Assembly: GCF_009469765.1 (NCBI RefSeq)
Contig: NZ_SSSQ01000003.1
Location: 62,001 to 126,000, forward strand
Length of the DNA: 64,000 bases
Direction: 5' to 3'
Origin: Dechloromonas hortensis
Lineage (GTDB): Bacteria; Pseudomonadota; Gammaproteobacteria; Burkholderiales; Rhodocyclaceae
The position numbers and the translations under genes are program-made. Of the stretch, positions 34,062-42,505 are shown in pieces. The stretch's first letter is position 1. The number at the start of each line of letters is the position of its first letter. The notes below the pieces were generated by a model. That model saw nothing but the letters and a program-made list of their open reading frames with translations, did no database searches and was not told the DNA's origin.

Positions 34062-36448
34062 TGGCAAAGAAAATCGGTCGTTTCGAGGTTCGCGGCGAGT
34101 TGGGGCGGGGTGCCCAGAGTACGGTTTATCTGGGTTTCGATGCCCAACTGCAGCGCGAGGTCGCGATCAAGACCGTCCATTTCAGCAAGCCAGACCCGGC
34201 GCAGAATCAGGTGCTGCTCGACGAGGCGCGTACGGTCGGCAAGTTGCGCCATGCGAACATCGTGCCGATCTACGAGGCCGGCGAAGACGGCGGCGACCTC
34301 TACCTGGTCTTCGAATACGTGCCGGGCAAGAATCTGGCCGAGTTCCTGCGCGACAGCGGCGCGCTGTCAGCGGTCAAGGCGGTCGGCATTCTGCGGCCGA
34401 TTCTCGACGCCGTGGCGCAGGCGCATGCCCAGGGCATCATCCACAGGGATCTGAAGCCGTCGAATATCCTGCTCGATGAAAACGGCACGCCGCGCGTCAT
34501 GGACTTCGGCATCGCCACCCGCCTCGGTAGTGTCAGCGAGTCGGCCGACGAGTATTCGGGGACGCCGGCCTACATGGCGCCGGAATATGTCGAGAAGCGC
34601 GAGTCGAGCGAACGCTCGGATGTTTTCGCGGCTGGCCTGATCCTGTTCGAGATGCTGGCCGGGCGGCGCGCCGTGGAAGGGAGCAACATCTTCCAGGTCA
34701 TGCACCGGATTGCCAACGAAGATGTCAAATTGCCGGCGAGTGCTGCGGTCGACGAGCGTTTGAGCGGTATTTTGTACAAGGCGCTGGCCCGTGACCCGTC
34801 GGTGCGCTACCAGTCGGCGACGCAGTTTGCCGAGGCGCTCGACAATTATCTCGATCCGGAAGAGGACGCGGCGCAAAACGCCGGCGGCAAACAGGCAACG
34901 CTCGATTTCCTGCTCCGTCGCATGCGCCACAAGAGCGATTTCCCCGCTCTGTCGGAATCGGTCAGTGCGATCAACAAGATTGCCAACAGCGAGACGGAGA
35001 GCATCAACAAGCTGTCCAATTCCATCCTCAAGGACTTCGCGCTGACCAACAAGATTCTGCGCCTGGTCAATTCGGCCTATTTCCGGCCGGCCGGCGGCGG
35101 CAGCATCAGTACCGTGTCGCGGGCGGTGATCGTCCTAGGTTTCGAGGCGGTACGCAATATCGCGATTACCGTGCTGTTGTTCGAGCACCTGCAGAACAAG
35201 TCGAATGCCAACCAGTTGAAGGAAGATTTCCTGCGTGCCAACCTGGCCGGCATTCTCGCCAAGGACATCAGTGCGGTGGCGCAGATGCGCGATCTGGAGC
35301 AGACCTTCATCTGCGCACTGTTCCACAGCCTGGGGCGCCTGCTGTCGCAATACTATTTCCCCGAGGAGTCGGACGAGATCCGCCGCATCATGGCGCAGAA
35401 GAATTGCAGTGAAGACAATGCTGCGCTGCAGGTGCTGGGGATTTCCTTCGAGGATATGGGCATCGCCATCGCCCGACAGTGGGGTTTTCCGCCACTGATC
35501 GTCGGCACCATGCGCAAACTGCCGGCCGGCCCCGTCAAGAAGCCAGTGACGCAGGAGGAGCGCCTGCGTGTTCTATCCGGCTACTCCAACGAATTGTGCG
35601 ATGTGATTGCCCAGGCGACACCGGAAGCGCGCGACCGGGAAATGAAGAAGGCGATGACCCGCTTTGCCAGCGCCGTGTCGCTCGATCAGAAGGAATTGCA
35701 GCAGACGGTGCAACGGGCCGTCGAGGAAATTGCCGAATTCGCCCGCATCATTCATCTCAATCTGCAGCAGACCACGTTCGGCAAACAGATGCGGCAGTTT
35801 GCCCGCGGCAGCGCCCAGGAAGGCAGGGCTGCGGTCGACGCATCAAATGGCGATGATTCGATGAATGGCACGCTGCTCCGCGAGAGCGGCCCGCTCGGCA
35901 CCAGCGACCCGGATGATCCGGGCGGGGCGGTGGTCGATGCGCAAGCCATCCTGACGGCCGGTATCCAGGACATCAGCAATACGCTGGTCGATGGCTTCAA
36001 ACTCAACGACATCCTGCGCATCATTCTCGAAACCATGTACCGGGCGATGGGCTTCAAGCGCGTCGTGTTGTGCATCCGCGATGCCAAGAGCGGCTGCATG
36101 CAGGGGCGTTTCGGTTTTGGGCCCGAGGCCAACGAGATCGCCAAGGCCTTTCGCTTTCCGCTGACCTTCACGCCGGACATCTTCCATGCGGCAACCTCGA
36201 AGGGGGCCGATATCCTGATCAGCGACATCAACGATCCGAAGATCGCCAGCCGTATTCCCGACTGGTATCGCAAGGCGGTGCCGGCCCATTCCTTCGTGCT
36301 CTTGCCGCTCAACATCAAGGGCAACCCGGTGGCCCTGATCTATGCCGATCGTGACGAGCCGGGCGGGATCGATATTCCCGAAAAGGAACTGTCGCTGCTG
36401 CGCACGCTGCGCAATCAGGCGGTGCTGGCGATCAAGCAGGGAAGCTGA
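34058..36448 (+). CDS. Ser/Thr protein kinase-HDOD-GAF fusion
   Basis: 796 residues. A complete Hanks-type kinase (about 1-270) has LGRGAQSTVY, VAIKTV, HRDLKPSN, DFGIATR and the activation end GTPAYMAPE. An HDOD domain follows (about 290-490; LRLVNSAYF, ALFHSLGRLLSQYY), then a GAF domain (about 635-795). No membrane helix is seen, so it is cytoplasmic. HDOD domains are signalling modules and GAF domains bind small ligands, so a ligand-gated protein kinase is plausible. The ATGATG start overlaps the DUF3293 stop. Confidence 0.92.
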   Translation: MMAKKIGRFEVRGELGRGAQSTVYLGFDAQLQREVAIKTVHFSKPDPAQNQVLLDEARTVGKLRHANIVPIYEAGEDGGDLYLVFEYVPGKNLAEFLRDSGALSAVKAVGILRPILDAVAQAHAQGIIHRDLKPSNILLDENGTPRVMDFGIATRLGSVSESADEYSGTPAYMAPEYVEKRESSERSDVFAAGLILFEMLAGRRAVEGSNIFQVMHRIANEDVKLPASAAVDERLSGILYKALARDPSVRYQSATQFAEALDNYLDPEEDAAQNAGGKQATLDFLLRRMRHKSDFPALSESVSAINKIANSETESINKLSNSILKDFALTNKILRLVNSAYFRPAGGGSISTVSRAVIVLGFEAVRNIAITVLLFEHLQNKSNANQLKEDFLRANLAGILAKDISAVAQMRDLEQTFICALFHSLGRLLSQYYFPEESDEIRRIMAQKNCSEDNAALQVLGISFEDMGIAIARQWGFPPLIVGTMRKLPAGPVKKPVTQEERLRVLSGYSNELCDVIAQATPEARDREMKKAMTRFASAVSLDQKELQQTVQRAVEEIAEFARIIHLNLQQTTFGKQMRQFARGSAQEGRAAVDASNGDDSMNGTLLRESGPLGTSDPDDPGGAVVDAQAILTAGIQDISNTLVDGFKLNDILRIILETMYRAMGFKRVVLCIRDAKSGCMQGRFGFGPEANEIAKAFRFPLTFTPDIFHAATSKGADILISDINDPKIASRIPDWYRKAVPAHSFVLLPLNIKGNPVALIYADRDEPGGIDIPEKELSLLRTLRNQAVLAIKQGS

Positions 36449-36460
36449 GGCCGGAAAGCA

Positions 36461-36490
36461 CGATGCCCGCAGTGCGGGCATCGTTGTCTT
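36461..36490. terminator. Bidirectional hairpin between the kinase and bamD
   Basis: Arms of 10-11 bases (CGATGCCCGC and complement) with a short loop, followed by TTGTCTT on the plus strand. It lies between two convergent genes and probably ends both transcripts. Confidence 0.75.
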
Positions 36491-36511
36491 GCTAGCGTTT
36501 TGCTCGTCGTC

Positions 36512-37339
36512 TTACCAGAGCTTCCACCAGGCCACCTTGCGCTCCAGGCCATCCTTGTAATAACGGCTGTTCGGATAGTTCTGGCGCAGCACCCGGTCGG
36601 CATCGTCGCGCAGATCGGTCATGCCCAGCTTGTCGTAGGCGGTGATCATGACAAACAATGCCTCCTCGTTGGCCGGAGCCTGCGGGTAGGTCTTGATCGC
36701 CATCTGGGCGCGGTTGGCTGCCGCAATGTAGGCGCCCCGCTTGATGTAGTAGCGGGCCACATTAACTTCCTGCGAGGCCATCGCATTGACCAGATAGTTC
36801 AGGCGCTTGCTGGCATCCGGCGTGTACTTGCTGTTCGGGAAGCGGACGACCAGTTCGCGAAAGGCATCGAACGCATCGCGGGCTGCCTTCGGGTCGCGCT
36901 CGGTCGGATCCTGCGTGCTGATCAGGCCGGCCAGGCCGAGGTCTTCGTTGAAGTTGATCAGGCCTTTCAGGTAATAGACGTAATCGACCGCCGGATGGTT
37001 GGGGTGCAGCTTGATGAAGCGGTCGCAGGCGGCCAGTGCCGAACCGGGCTCGTTACCCTTCCAGTAGACGTAGCCGAGTTCAAGCTGGGCCTGCTGGGCG
37101 AAGCGACCGTAGGGGTAGCGCGATTCCAGCTTTTCCAGATATTTCGCCGCCTTGTCCCAGGCGCCGTCTTCCTGGGAGTCCTTGGCTGAGGAGTAAAGCT
37201 TGCTGGCCGACCAGCCGGCGGTTTCATCCGGACCATTGCCGAACGAACTGCAACCAGCCATGACGCCGGCGATGAAAAGTGCCAGGAACAGACGGAAGAG
37301 GGCTGGGAATGACTGGAATGCGGGTAAACTTCGCATCAT
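36512..37339 (-). CDS. bamD: BamD, outer-membrane protein assembly lipoprotein
   Basis: 275 residues (274 from the second of two adjacent ATGs). A lipobox VMAGCSS near residue 30 follows the signal, then TPR-like helical repeats (KLYSSAKDSQEDGAWDKAAKYLEKLESRYP and so on, about five). BamD is the essential lipoprotein partner of BamA in inserting outer-membrane proteins. Its start codon overlaps the divergent rluD start by two bases. Confidence 0.94.
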   Translation of the reverse strand: MMRSLPAFQSFPALFRLFLALFIAGVMAGCSSFGNGPDETAGWSASKLYSSAKDSQEDGAWDKAAKYLEKLESRYPYGRFAQQAQLELGYVYWKGNEPGSALAACDRFIKLHPNHPAVDYVYYLKGLINFNEDLGLAGLISTQDPTERDPKAARDAFDAFRELVVRFPNSKYTPDASKRLNYLVNAMASQEVNVARYYIKRGAYIAAANRAQMAIKTYPQAPANEEALFVMITAYDKLGMTDLRDDADRVLRQNYPNSRYYKDGLERKVAWWKLW

Positions 37340-38294
37340 GAACGATCCTATTGAAGATTCCGGCGATTATAGCCGAACTGAGCCGCTCCACCTGACGGTT
37401 CCTGATGCCAGCTACGGTCGGCGTCTCGATCAGGTGCTGGCTGAACTGCTGCCGCAGCATTCACGTAACCGCCTGCAAGTTTGGGTGCGAGAAGGCTGCG
37501 TTCAGGTTGATGGAAAAGTCGAGAGCGAGCCCAAGCGCAAGTTGCTCGGTGGCGAGCGCCTGCTCGTCGAGGCACCGGTGGAAGCCCATGCGTTGGCCGA
37601 ACAGCCGGAAGATATTCCGCTTGATGTCGTCTTCGAAGATGAAACCCTGCTCGTCATCAACAAGCCGGCCGGGCTGGTGGTGCATCCGGGCAGTGGTAAC
37701 TGGAGCGGCACGCTGATGAATGCGCTGCTCCACCACGTGCCAGGCATCGAGGCGGTGCCGCGGGCCGGCATCGTGCATCGGCTGGACAAGGATACCAGTG
37801 GCCTGCTGGTCGTCGCCAAGACGCTGGAGGCGCAGACCGATCTCGTCCGCCAACTGCAGGCGCGAACCGTGCGGCGCATCTACCTGGCGCTGGCGGCTGG
37901 CGCGATGAAGCATGAGGGGACGGTCAACGAGCCGATCGGCCGGCATCCGTCGCAGCGCATCAAGATGGCCATCGTCCCGGAAAATCGCGGTGGCAAGCCG
38001 GCAATCACCAACATCCGCATTCTCGAAGCCTTTACCTACACCACCTTTGTCGAGTGCTCGCTGGAAACCGGGCGGACGCACCAGATCCGCGTCCATATGG
38101 CGGCCATCCATCACCCGCTGGTCGGCGACCAGGTCTACGGTAAGCGCAACCCGAAAGTACCGGAATTCCACCGCCAGGCGCTGCATGCGACCCGCCTCGG
38201 CCTGGTGCACCCGCTGACCGGCCTGAAAATGCAGTGGGAAGTGCCGATGCCGCCAGATATGCGCGATCTGCTCGACCAGCTGCGTTATGGTTGA
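37338..38294 (+). CDS. rluD: RluD, 23S rRNA pseudouridine synthase
   Basis: 318 residues: an N-terminal S4 RNA-binding domain (about 25-85) and a catalytic domain with HRLDKDTSGL (D150 catalytic) and RTHQIRVHMA. RluD forms pseudouridines in helix 69 of 23S rRNA. The ATG at 37338 overlaps the divergent bamD start codon; a later start would trim the S4 domain. The bamD-rluD-pgeF arrangement is common in betaproteobacteria. Confidence 0.94.
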   Translation: MNDPIEDSGDYSRTEPLHLTVPDASYGRRLDQVLAELLPQHSRNRLQVWVREGCVQVDGKVESEPKRKLLGGERLLVEAPVEAHALAEQPEDIPLDVVFEDETLLVINKPAGLVVHPGSGNWSGTLMNALLHHVPGIEAVPRAGIVHRLDKDTSGLLVVAKTLEAQTDLVRQLQARTVRRIYLALAAGAMKHEGTVNEPIGRHPSQRIKMAIVPENRGGKPAITNIRILEAFTYTTFVECSLETGRTHQIRVHMAAIHHPLVGDQVYGKRNPKVPEFHRQALHATRLGLVHPLTGLKMQWEVPMPPDMRDLLDQLRYG

Positions 38295-39012
38295 AGTGCT
38301 GGTCCCGGATTGGCCGGCCCCGGCCAACGTCCGGGCGCTGCAAACCCTGCGTAACGGCGGTTGCAGTGCGGCGCCCTGGCAGAGTTTGAATCTGGGTGAT
38401 CATGTCGGGGACGACCCCGCCCATGTCGAGGCCAATCGTGCACAGCTGCGCCTGCATTTGCCGGCTGAGCCGCTGTGGTTGCGGCAGGTGCATGGCATTG
38501 CTGCGGTAGACGCCGATATTTCGGCAAAAATGCCCGAGGCCGATGCGGCTTATGCTCGCCAAGCCGGCACCGTCTGTGCCGTGATGACCGCCGATTGCCT
38601 GCCAGTGCTCTTCTGCGACCGGGCGGGCAGCGTCGTCGCCGCCGCCCATGCTGGCTGGCGTGGCTTGCTGGATGGCGTGCTGGAAGCGACGGTGGCCGCC
38701 ATAAGGGTGCCACCGGCCGAACTCCTCGCCTGGCTTGGCCCGGCCATTGGTCCGAGCTGCTTTGAGGTGGGGGATGAGGTGCGTACTGCCTTCGTCGCCC
38801 GTGATCCGCTCGCCGCTACCGCTTTCGTCGGTCATGGAGAGGGCAAGTGGCTGGCTGACATCTATCTGCTGGCCCGCCAGCGTCTTGCATCGCTCGGTCT
38901 TGGCTCGATCAGTGGCGGCGAGTTGTGCACCGTCAGTGATGCTGCCCGTTTTTTCTCCTACCGGCGGGACGGGGTGACCGGACGCATGGCTAGTCTGATA
39001 TGGCTGGTCTAG
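38287..39012 (+). CDS. pgeF: PgeF/YfiH family peptidoglycan-editing or purine-active enzyme
   Basis: 241 residues of the laccase-domain (DUF152) family. The metal-site residues appear in RQVHG, MTADCLPV and AAHAGWRG, with GPAIGPSCFEVG further on. Members have been linked to purine nucleoside phosphorolysis and to avoiding mis-incorporation of serine into peptidoglycan. It overlaps rluD by eight bases and ends at a terminator. Confidence 0.9.
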   Translation: MVEVLVPDWPAPANVRALQTLRNGGCSAAPWQSLNLGDHVGDDPAHVEANRAQLRLHLPAEPLWLRQVHGIAAVDADISAKMPEADAAYARQAGTVCAVMTADCLPVLFCDRAGSVVAAAHAGWRGLLDGVLEATVAAIRVPPAELLAWLGPAIGPSCFEVGDEVRTAFVARDPLAATAFVGHGEGKWLADIYLLARQRLASLGLGSISGGELCTVSDAARFFSYRRDGVTGRMASLIWLV

Positions 39013-39089
39013 CGACTTGTCTGGTCAAATAGCGGGCCATCCTTGCCATGGATCAAGGCCGGGCCAAGTAACATATTGCCTAATGCGCT

Positions 39090-39115
39090 GCCCTGCCTGC
39101 GACAGGGGGCTTTTT
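39090..39115 (+). terminator. Intrinsic terminator after pgeF
   Basis: GCCCTG pairs with CAGGG-GC around a short loop and a run of five T follows. It separates pgeF from the transducer gene, whose own promoter must lie in the short stretch after it. Confidence 0.7.
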
Positions 39116-39139
39116 CAGTCATGCAATCGAGATCTCTAG

Positions 39140-40360
39140 ATGAAACGTATTGACGACCTTCTGACCTGGTTGACCATGATTACACTTGCTGGCATCTGGG
39201 CATGGTGGCAATTTGTCGGGGCCTTGTCCCCCATGTTGCTGTTGCTGCCACTCGCCTTGATTGCAGGTGCGACGATGCTTTCACATCGGGAGCGGGCGCA
39301 ATGGAAAGCGCGGCAAGGCATGCACATGAAAAATCTTGAAAACATCATGAGCGAGTACCACGTCCTCTCGAACGAGGCGATGGCCCATGCCGAATTGCAA
39401 TTCGCCGATCTGGAGCGGGAGATCGAGGGGGCGCAGCAGATTATCCGGGAGTCGGTGAGTACGCTGTCGGGTAGCCTGACCGGCCTCGAATCCAATTCTT
39501 CCGATCAGCGCCAGGTCCTGAAATCCTTGATCGACGAACTGCTCGACATGACTGGTTCCGAATCAGAAACCAGTCGCGAGCAGGTCGGCTTGCAGCGCTT
39601 TTTCGAGGAAACGCGAACGCTGATTGCCGAGTTCGTCAGGAAAATGGGTGATCTACGCGAAGCCAGTGTTGAAATCGCCAGTGGTTTTGAACAGATTCAG
39701 GGCCAGGTGACGACGATTTCGAGCAAACTGAACGATATCGCCGGCATTACCAAACAAACCGACCTGCTGGCCCTGAATGCGGCGATCGAAGCCGCGCGGG
39801 CCGGCGAGGCCGGTCGTGGCTTTGCCGTGGTGGCCGACGAAGTACGCGATCTGGCGGCCCGGACCAGTGCCTTCAACGTCGAAATTCGTCAGGCCCTCGG
39901 CGATATCGTCAATTCGCTGAGTACGGTCGGTGGTCGCGTTGAAGAGGCGGCCAAGACCGACATGAGCGTTGCCGAAAACTCCCAGGCGACGCTGATCAGT
40001 CTCGGCCAGGAAATGCTCGCGCTGACCGACAAGGCGCGCCAGCACTCGCGCCACATCACCGAAGTCACCGAGCGGATGCACGGCCTGACCCAGGAAGGGG
40101 TGCTCGCCATCCAGTTCGAGGATCTGGTGACCCAACGCATGACGCGGATTACCCAGCGCATGCTGCACGTTGGCCAGTACCTGCATGCTTTCCTTGGCCT
40201 GCATCAGGATCATAGCGAGGCAGACGGCCTGCAGCGCTTCAAGAAGCGTTCAGAGAAACTGGTCGCCTTGCTGGTCGACTCGCATCAGAAGAGCGACTCG
40301 ATCAAGCTGCTGGGCAACGCCGCGAAAAACTCGGATGCTGCCGATATCGAGCTTTTCTGA
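39140..40360 (+). CDS. Methyl-accepting chemotaxis-type transducer without a ligand domain
   Basis: 406 residues: two close membrane helices (about 10-47) with almost no periplasmic loop, then a coiled-coil signalling domain whose hairpin tip is visible in [34 protein letters not shown]. The absence of a sensor domain suggests it detects a membrane or cytoplasmic state, or partners another protein. The C-terminal 80 residues, after [13 protein letters not shown], are not typical of classical receptors. Confidence 0.9.
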   Translation: MKRIDDLLTWLTMITLAGIWAWWQFVGALSPMLLLLPLALIAGATMLSHRERAQWKARQGMHMKNLENIMSEYHVLSNEAMAHAELQFADLEREIEGAQQIIRESVSTLSGSLTGLESNSSDQRQVLKSLIDELLDMTGSESETSREQVGLQRFFEETRTLIAEFVRKMGDLREASVEIASGFEQIQGQVTTISSKLNDIAGITKQTDLLALNAAIEAARAGEAGRGFAVVADEVRDLAARTSAFNVEIRQALGDIVNSLSTVGGRVEEAAKTDMSVAENSQATLISLGQEMLALTDKARQHSRHITEVTERMHGLTQEGVLAIQFEDLVTQRMTRITQRMLHVGQYLHAFLGLHQDHSEADGLQRFKKRSEKLVALLVDSHQKSDSIKLLGNAAKNSDAADIELF

Positions 40361-40381
40361 AAAACGTATTCAAGTAAAAGG

Positions 40382-40414
40382 AAGGGCAGCAACTGTGTTG
40401 TGCTGCCCTTTTTT
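40382..40414. terminator. Bidirectional intrinsic terminator
   Basis: Ten-base arms (AAGGGCAGCA and complement) with a nine-base loop and T-runs on both strands lie between the convergent transducer and CoA-transferase genes. Confidence 0.85.
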
Positions 40415-40425
40415 GTTCCTGCGGC

Positions 40426-41937
40426 TTACATTCGTCCACTACGCAGGTAGTTGAGATGCCAGCTCAGCGCTTCATCGAGCAGATGCGGTGTTTGCTTGCC
40501 CGGCGACAGATCCAGCGAGCGCTTGTAGTAATCCATCAGCGCTGGCCGGAAGTGTGGGTGAGCGCAGTTCTCGATGATCACCTTGGCTCGTTGTTTCGGT
40601 GACAGGCCCCGCAGGTCGGCCAGGCCCTGTTCGGTGACCAGGATCTGGACATCGTGCTCGGTATGATCGACGTGCGAAACCATCGGCACGATGCAGGAGA
40701 TCTCGCCATTCTTGGCCTGCGAAGGGGTCATGAAAATCGAGATGTAGGCGTTGCGGGCGAAATCGCCGGAGCCGCCAATGCCGTTCATGATCTTGGTGCC
40801 CATCACATGCGTTGAATTGACGTTGCCGTAGATGTCGGCCTCGATCATGCCGTTCATCGCGATTACCCCCAGCCGGCGGATGATTTCCGGATGATTGCTG
40901 ATCTCCTGCGGGCGCAGGATGATGGTGTCGCGATAGCGTTCGAGGTCGGCGTTCAACTCGGCCAGCGCGCCGGAACTGAGCGAGAAGGCAGTGGCCGAGG
41001 CGCAGGTCAGCTTGCCGGACTTGAGCATTTCCAGCATGCCGTCCTGCAGCACTTCGGTGTACGCAGTCAGGTTGTCGAACGGCCCCTCGTTCAGGCTGGC
41101 CATCACCGCGTTGGCAATATTGCCGACCCCGGATTGCAGGGGCAGCAGGTTGGCGGGCAGGCGGCCCAGCTTGACCTCGTGTTCCAAGAATTCAAGGATG
41201 TGGCCGGCGATCTTTCGCGAATTGTCGTCAGGTGTCGAAAAGGCGGAATTGCGGTCCGGGCTGTTCGTTTCGACAACCGCAATCACCTTGCTCGGGTCGC
41301 AGCGCAGGTAAGGCTCGCCGATCCGGTCGCTGGTCTTGATCAAGGGTATCGGCTGGCGGTTGGGGGGCAGGCTGGTCCCGTAATAAATGTCGTGCATGCC
41401 CTCCAGATGCGGGTTTTGCCACGAGTTGACCTCGAGGATCACCTTGTCGGCCTGATCCAGCCAGGTCTTGTTGTTGCCGACCGACGACGAGGGAATCAGG
41501 CGGCCATCTTCGAGAATGCCGGCGACTTCGACCACGGCGATATCCAGTTTGCCGAGAAAGCCTGACCAGACGAACTGGGCGACGTGCGACAGATGGATGT
41601 CGATGTACTCCATCTCGCCGGCATTGATGCGCTTGCGGCAAGTCGGATCGGACTGATAGGGCAGGCGCAGTTCGACGCCATCGACCATGGCCAGTGCGCC
41701 GTCGAGGTCGGGCGCCGTCGAGGCGCCGGTCCACACGCCGATCTTGAACTTTTTGCCGTACAGGTTGGCGTCCATGATGCGCTTGGCCAGCGCCGAAGGC
41801 ACAACCTTCGGGTAGCCTGCACCGGTAAAGCCGCTCATCCCGACGTTGACGCCGGACGGAATGAGATTGGCGGCCTCTTCGGCCGACATGATCTTGCTGC
41901 GCAATGCTGCGTTATGGACGCGGGATGCTCCACCCAT
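40426..41937 (-). CDS. Acetyl-CoA hydrolase/succinyl-CoA:acetate CoA-transferase family protein
   Basis: 503 residues from the ATG at 41937, which has a GGAG site; a longer upstream reading has no such site. The class I CoA-transferase marks include GMSGFTGAGYPK, GVWTGAS, the catalytic glutamate candidate in VVETNSPDR, and GVGNIANAV. Enzymes of this family (AarC/Cat1/Ach1) swap CoA between succinyl-CoA and acetate or hydrolyse acetyl-CoA. Together with acs it suggests active acetate metabolism. A terminator hairpin lies in its upstream region. Confidence 0.9.
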   Translation of the reverse strand: MGGASRVHNAALRSKIMSAEEAANLIPSGVNVGMSGFTGAGYPKVVPSALAKRIMDANLYGKKFKIGVWTGASTAPDLDGALAMVDGVELRLPYQSDPTCRKRINAGEMEYIDIHLSHVAQFVWSGFLGKLDIAVVEVAGILEDGRLIPSSSVGNNKTWLDQADKVILEVNSWQNPHLEGMHDIYYGTSLPPNRQPIPLIKTSDRIGEPYLRCDPSKVIAVVETNSPDRNSAFSTPDDNSRKIAGHILEFLEHEVKLGRLPANLLPLQSGVGNIANAVMASLNEGPFDNLTAYTEVLQDGMLEMLKSGKLTCASATAFSLSSGALAELNADLERYRDTIILRPQEISNHPEIIRRLGVIAMNGMIEADIYGNVNSTHVMGTKIMNGIGGSGDFARNAYISIFMTPSQAKNGEISCIVPMVSHVDHTEHDVQILVTEQGLADLRGLSPKQRAKVIIENCAHPHFRPALMDYYKRSLDLSPGKQTPHLLDEALSWHLNYLRSGRM

Positions 41938-41990
41938 TTTCTCAATGCTCCTGAATAGCGGTATGAAAACGTCTCCAGACGACCGGGCCG

Positions 41991-42015
41991 AAAAAAAGCC
42001 CGCACGAGGCGGGCT
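41991..42015 (-). terminator. Intrinsic terminator upstream of the CoA-transferase gene
   Basis: A seven-base GC stem (AGCCCGC and complement) with a seven-T run on the minus strand. It may end the short lipoprotein transcript, or act as an attenuator if the CoA-transferase promoter lies further upstream. The flanks carry partly complementary GTCTCC and GGAGAC arms. Confidence 0.75.
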
Positions 42016-42115
42016 CAAATCCAGATCCAAAGCGCATTAAGGTCTGGAGGAGACGGTGCGCAAATCTAACAAAAGCCGGAAAAGCCAACGAACGAGATTT
42101 TTTTACGCAATAGGT

Positions 42116-42130
42116 AAGAAAATCTTAACC
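42116..42130. promoter_or_regulatory. AAGATTTTCTT-like inverted repeat
   Basis: AAGAAAATCTTAACC shares AGAAAATCTTAA with the repeat just before the LysR gene start at 42506. It lies between the lipoprotein and CoA-transferase genes. It could be a second site for the same regulator; this rests on sequence likeness only. Confidence 0.35.
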
Positions 42131-42156
42131 ATATGCAATCGGCTTGCGGCGGGCAA

Positions 42157-42378
42157 TCAGTTCGCCGGTTTTTCCTCGCCGGCCGGCTTGGTTTCCGGTG
42201 CGGCAAGCGGGGCGGAAGCGTCGGCCGCCTTCGGGGTTTCGGCCTGGCTGTCGGGCGCGGCGGCCGGCAAGGCAGGGGCGGTGGCCGGGGCGGGCAGGGT
42301 CGTCGTCGCATCTTCCTTCTTGCCGCAAGCGGTGAGGGCTACGGCGAACAGGGCGGCAACGAGCAGGGATCGTTTCAT
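42157..42378 (-). CDS. Small Ala/Pro-rich lipoprotein
   Basis: 73 residues: signal peptide with lipobox LTACGKK (Cys near 18) and a low-complexity Ala/Pro/Lys tail. It resembles the small LptM/YifL-like lipoproteins by size and lipobox, but the identity is not certain. An AAGGAAG ribosome site precedes the ATG. The stretch from its stop to the CoA-transferase start (about 220 bases) holds no other gene, only the terminator and repeats listed. Confidence 0.7.
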   Translation of the reverse strand: MKRSLLVAALFAVALTACGKKEDATTTLPAPATAPALPAAAPDSQAETPKAADASAPLAAPETKPAGEEKPAN

Positions 42379-42479
42379 TTCTGGTACTTCCTTTCACTAT
42401 CGGACAAATGCACCGCAGCGGCGGCGTGAGTGAAAGATAGTGATCGGCTTGCCGGGCGGCAAACGACAATTTATGATCT

Positions 42480-42504
42480 GACGATTTAGAAAATCTTAAT
42501 CGTC
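42480..42504. promoter_or_regulatory. Inverted repeat at the LysR gene start, likely operator
   Basis: GACGATT-N11-AATCGTC is a perfect seven-base inverted repeat ending one base before the start codon. The N11 spacing is typical of LysR-family sites, so it fits an autoregulatory operator that would cover the ribosome site. Confidence 0.6.
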
Positions 42505-42505
42505 G

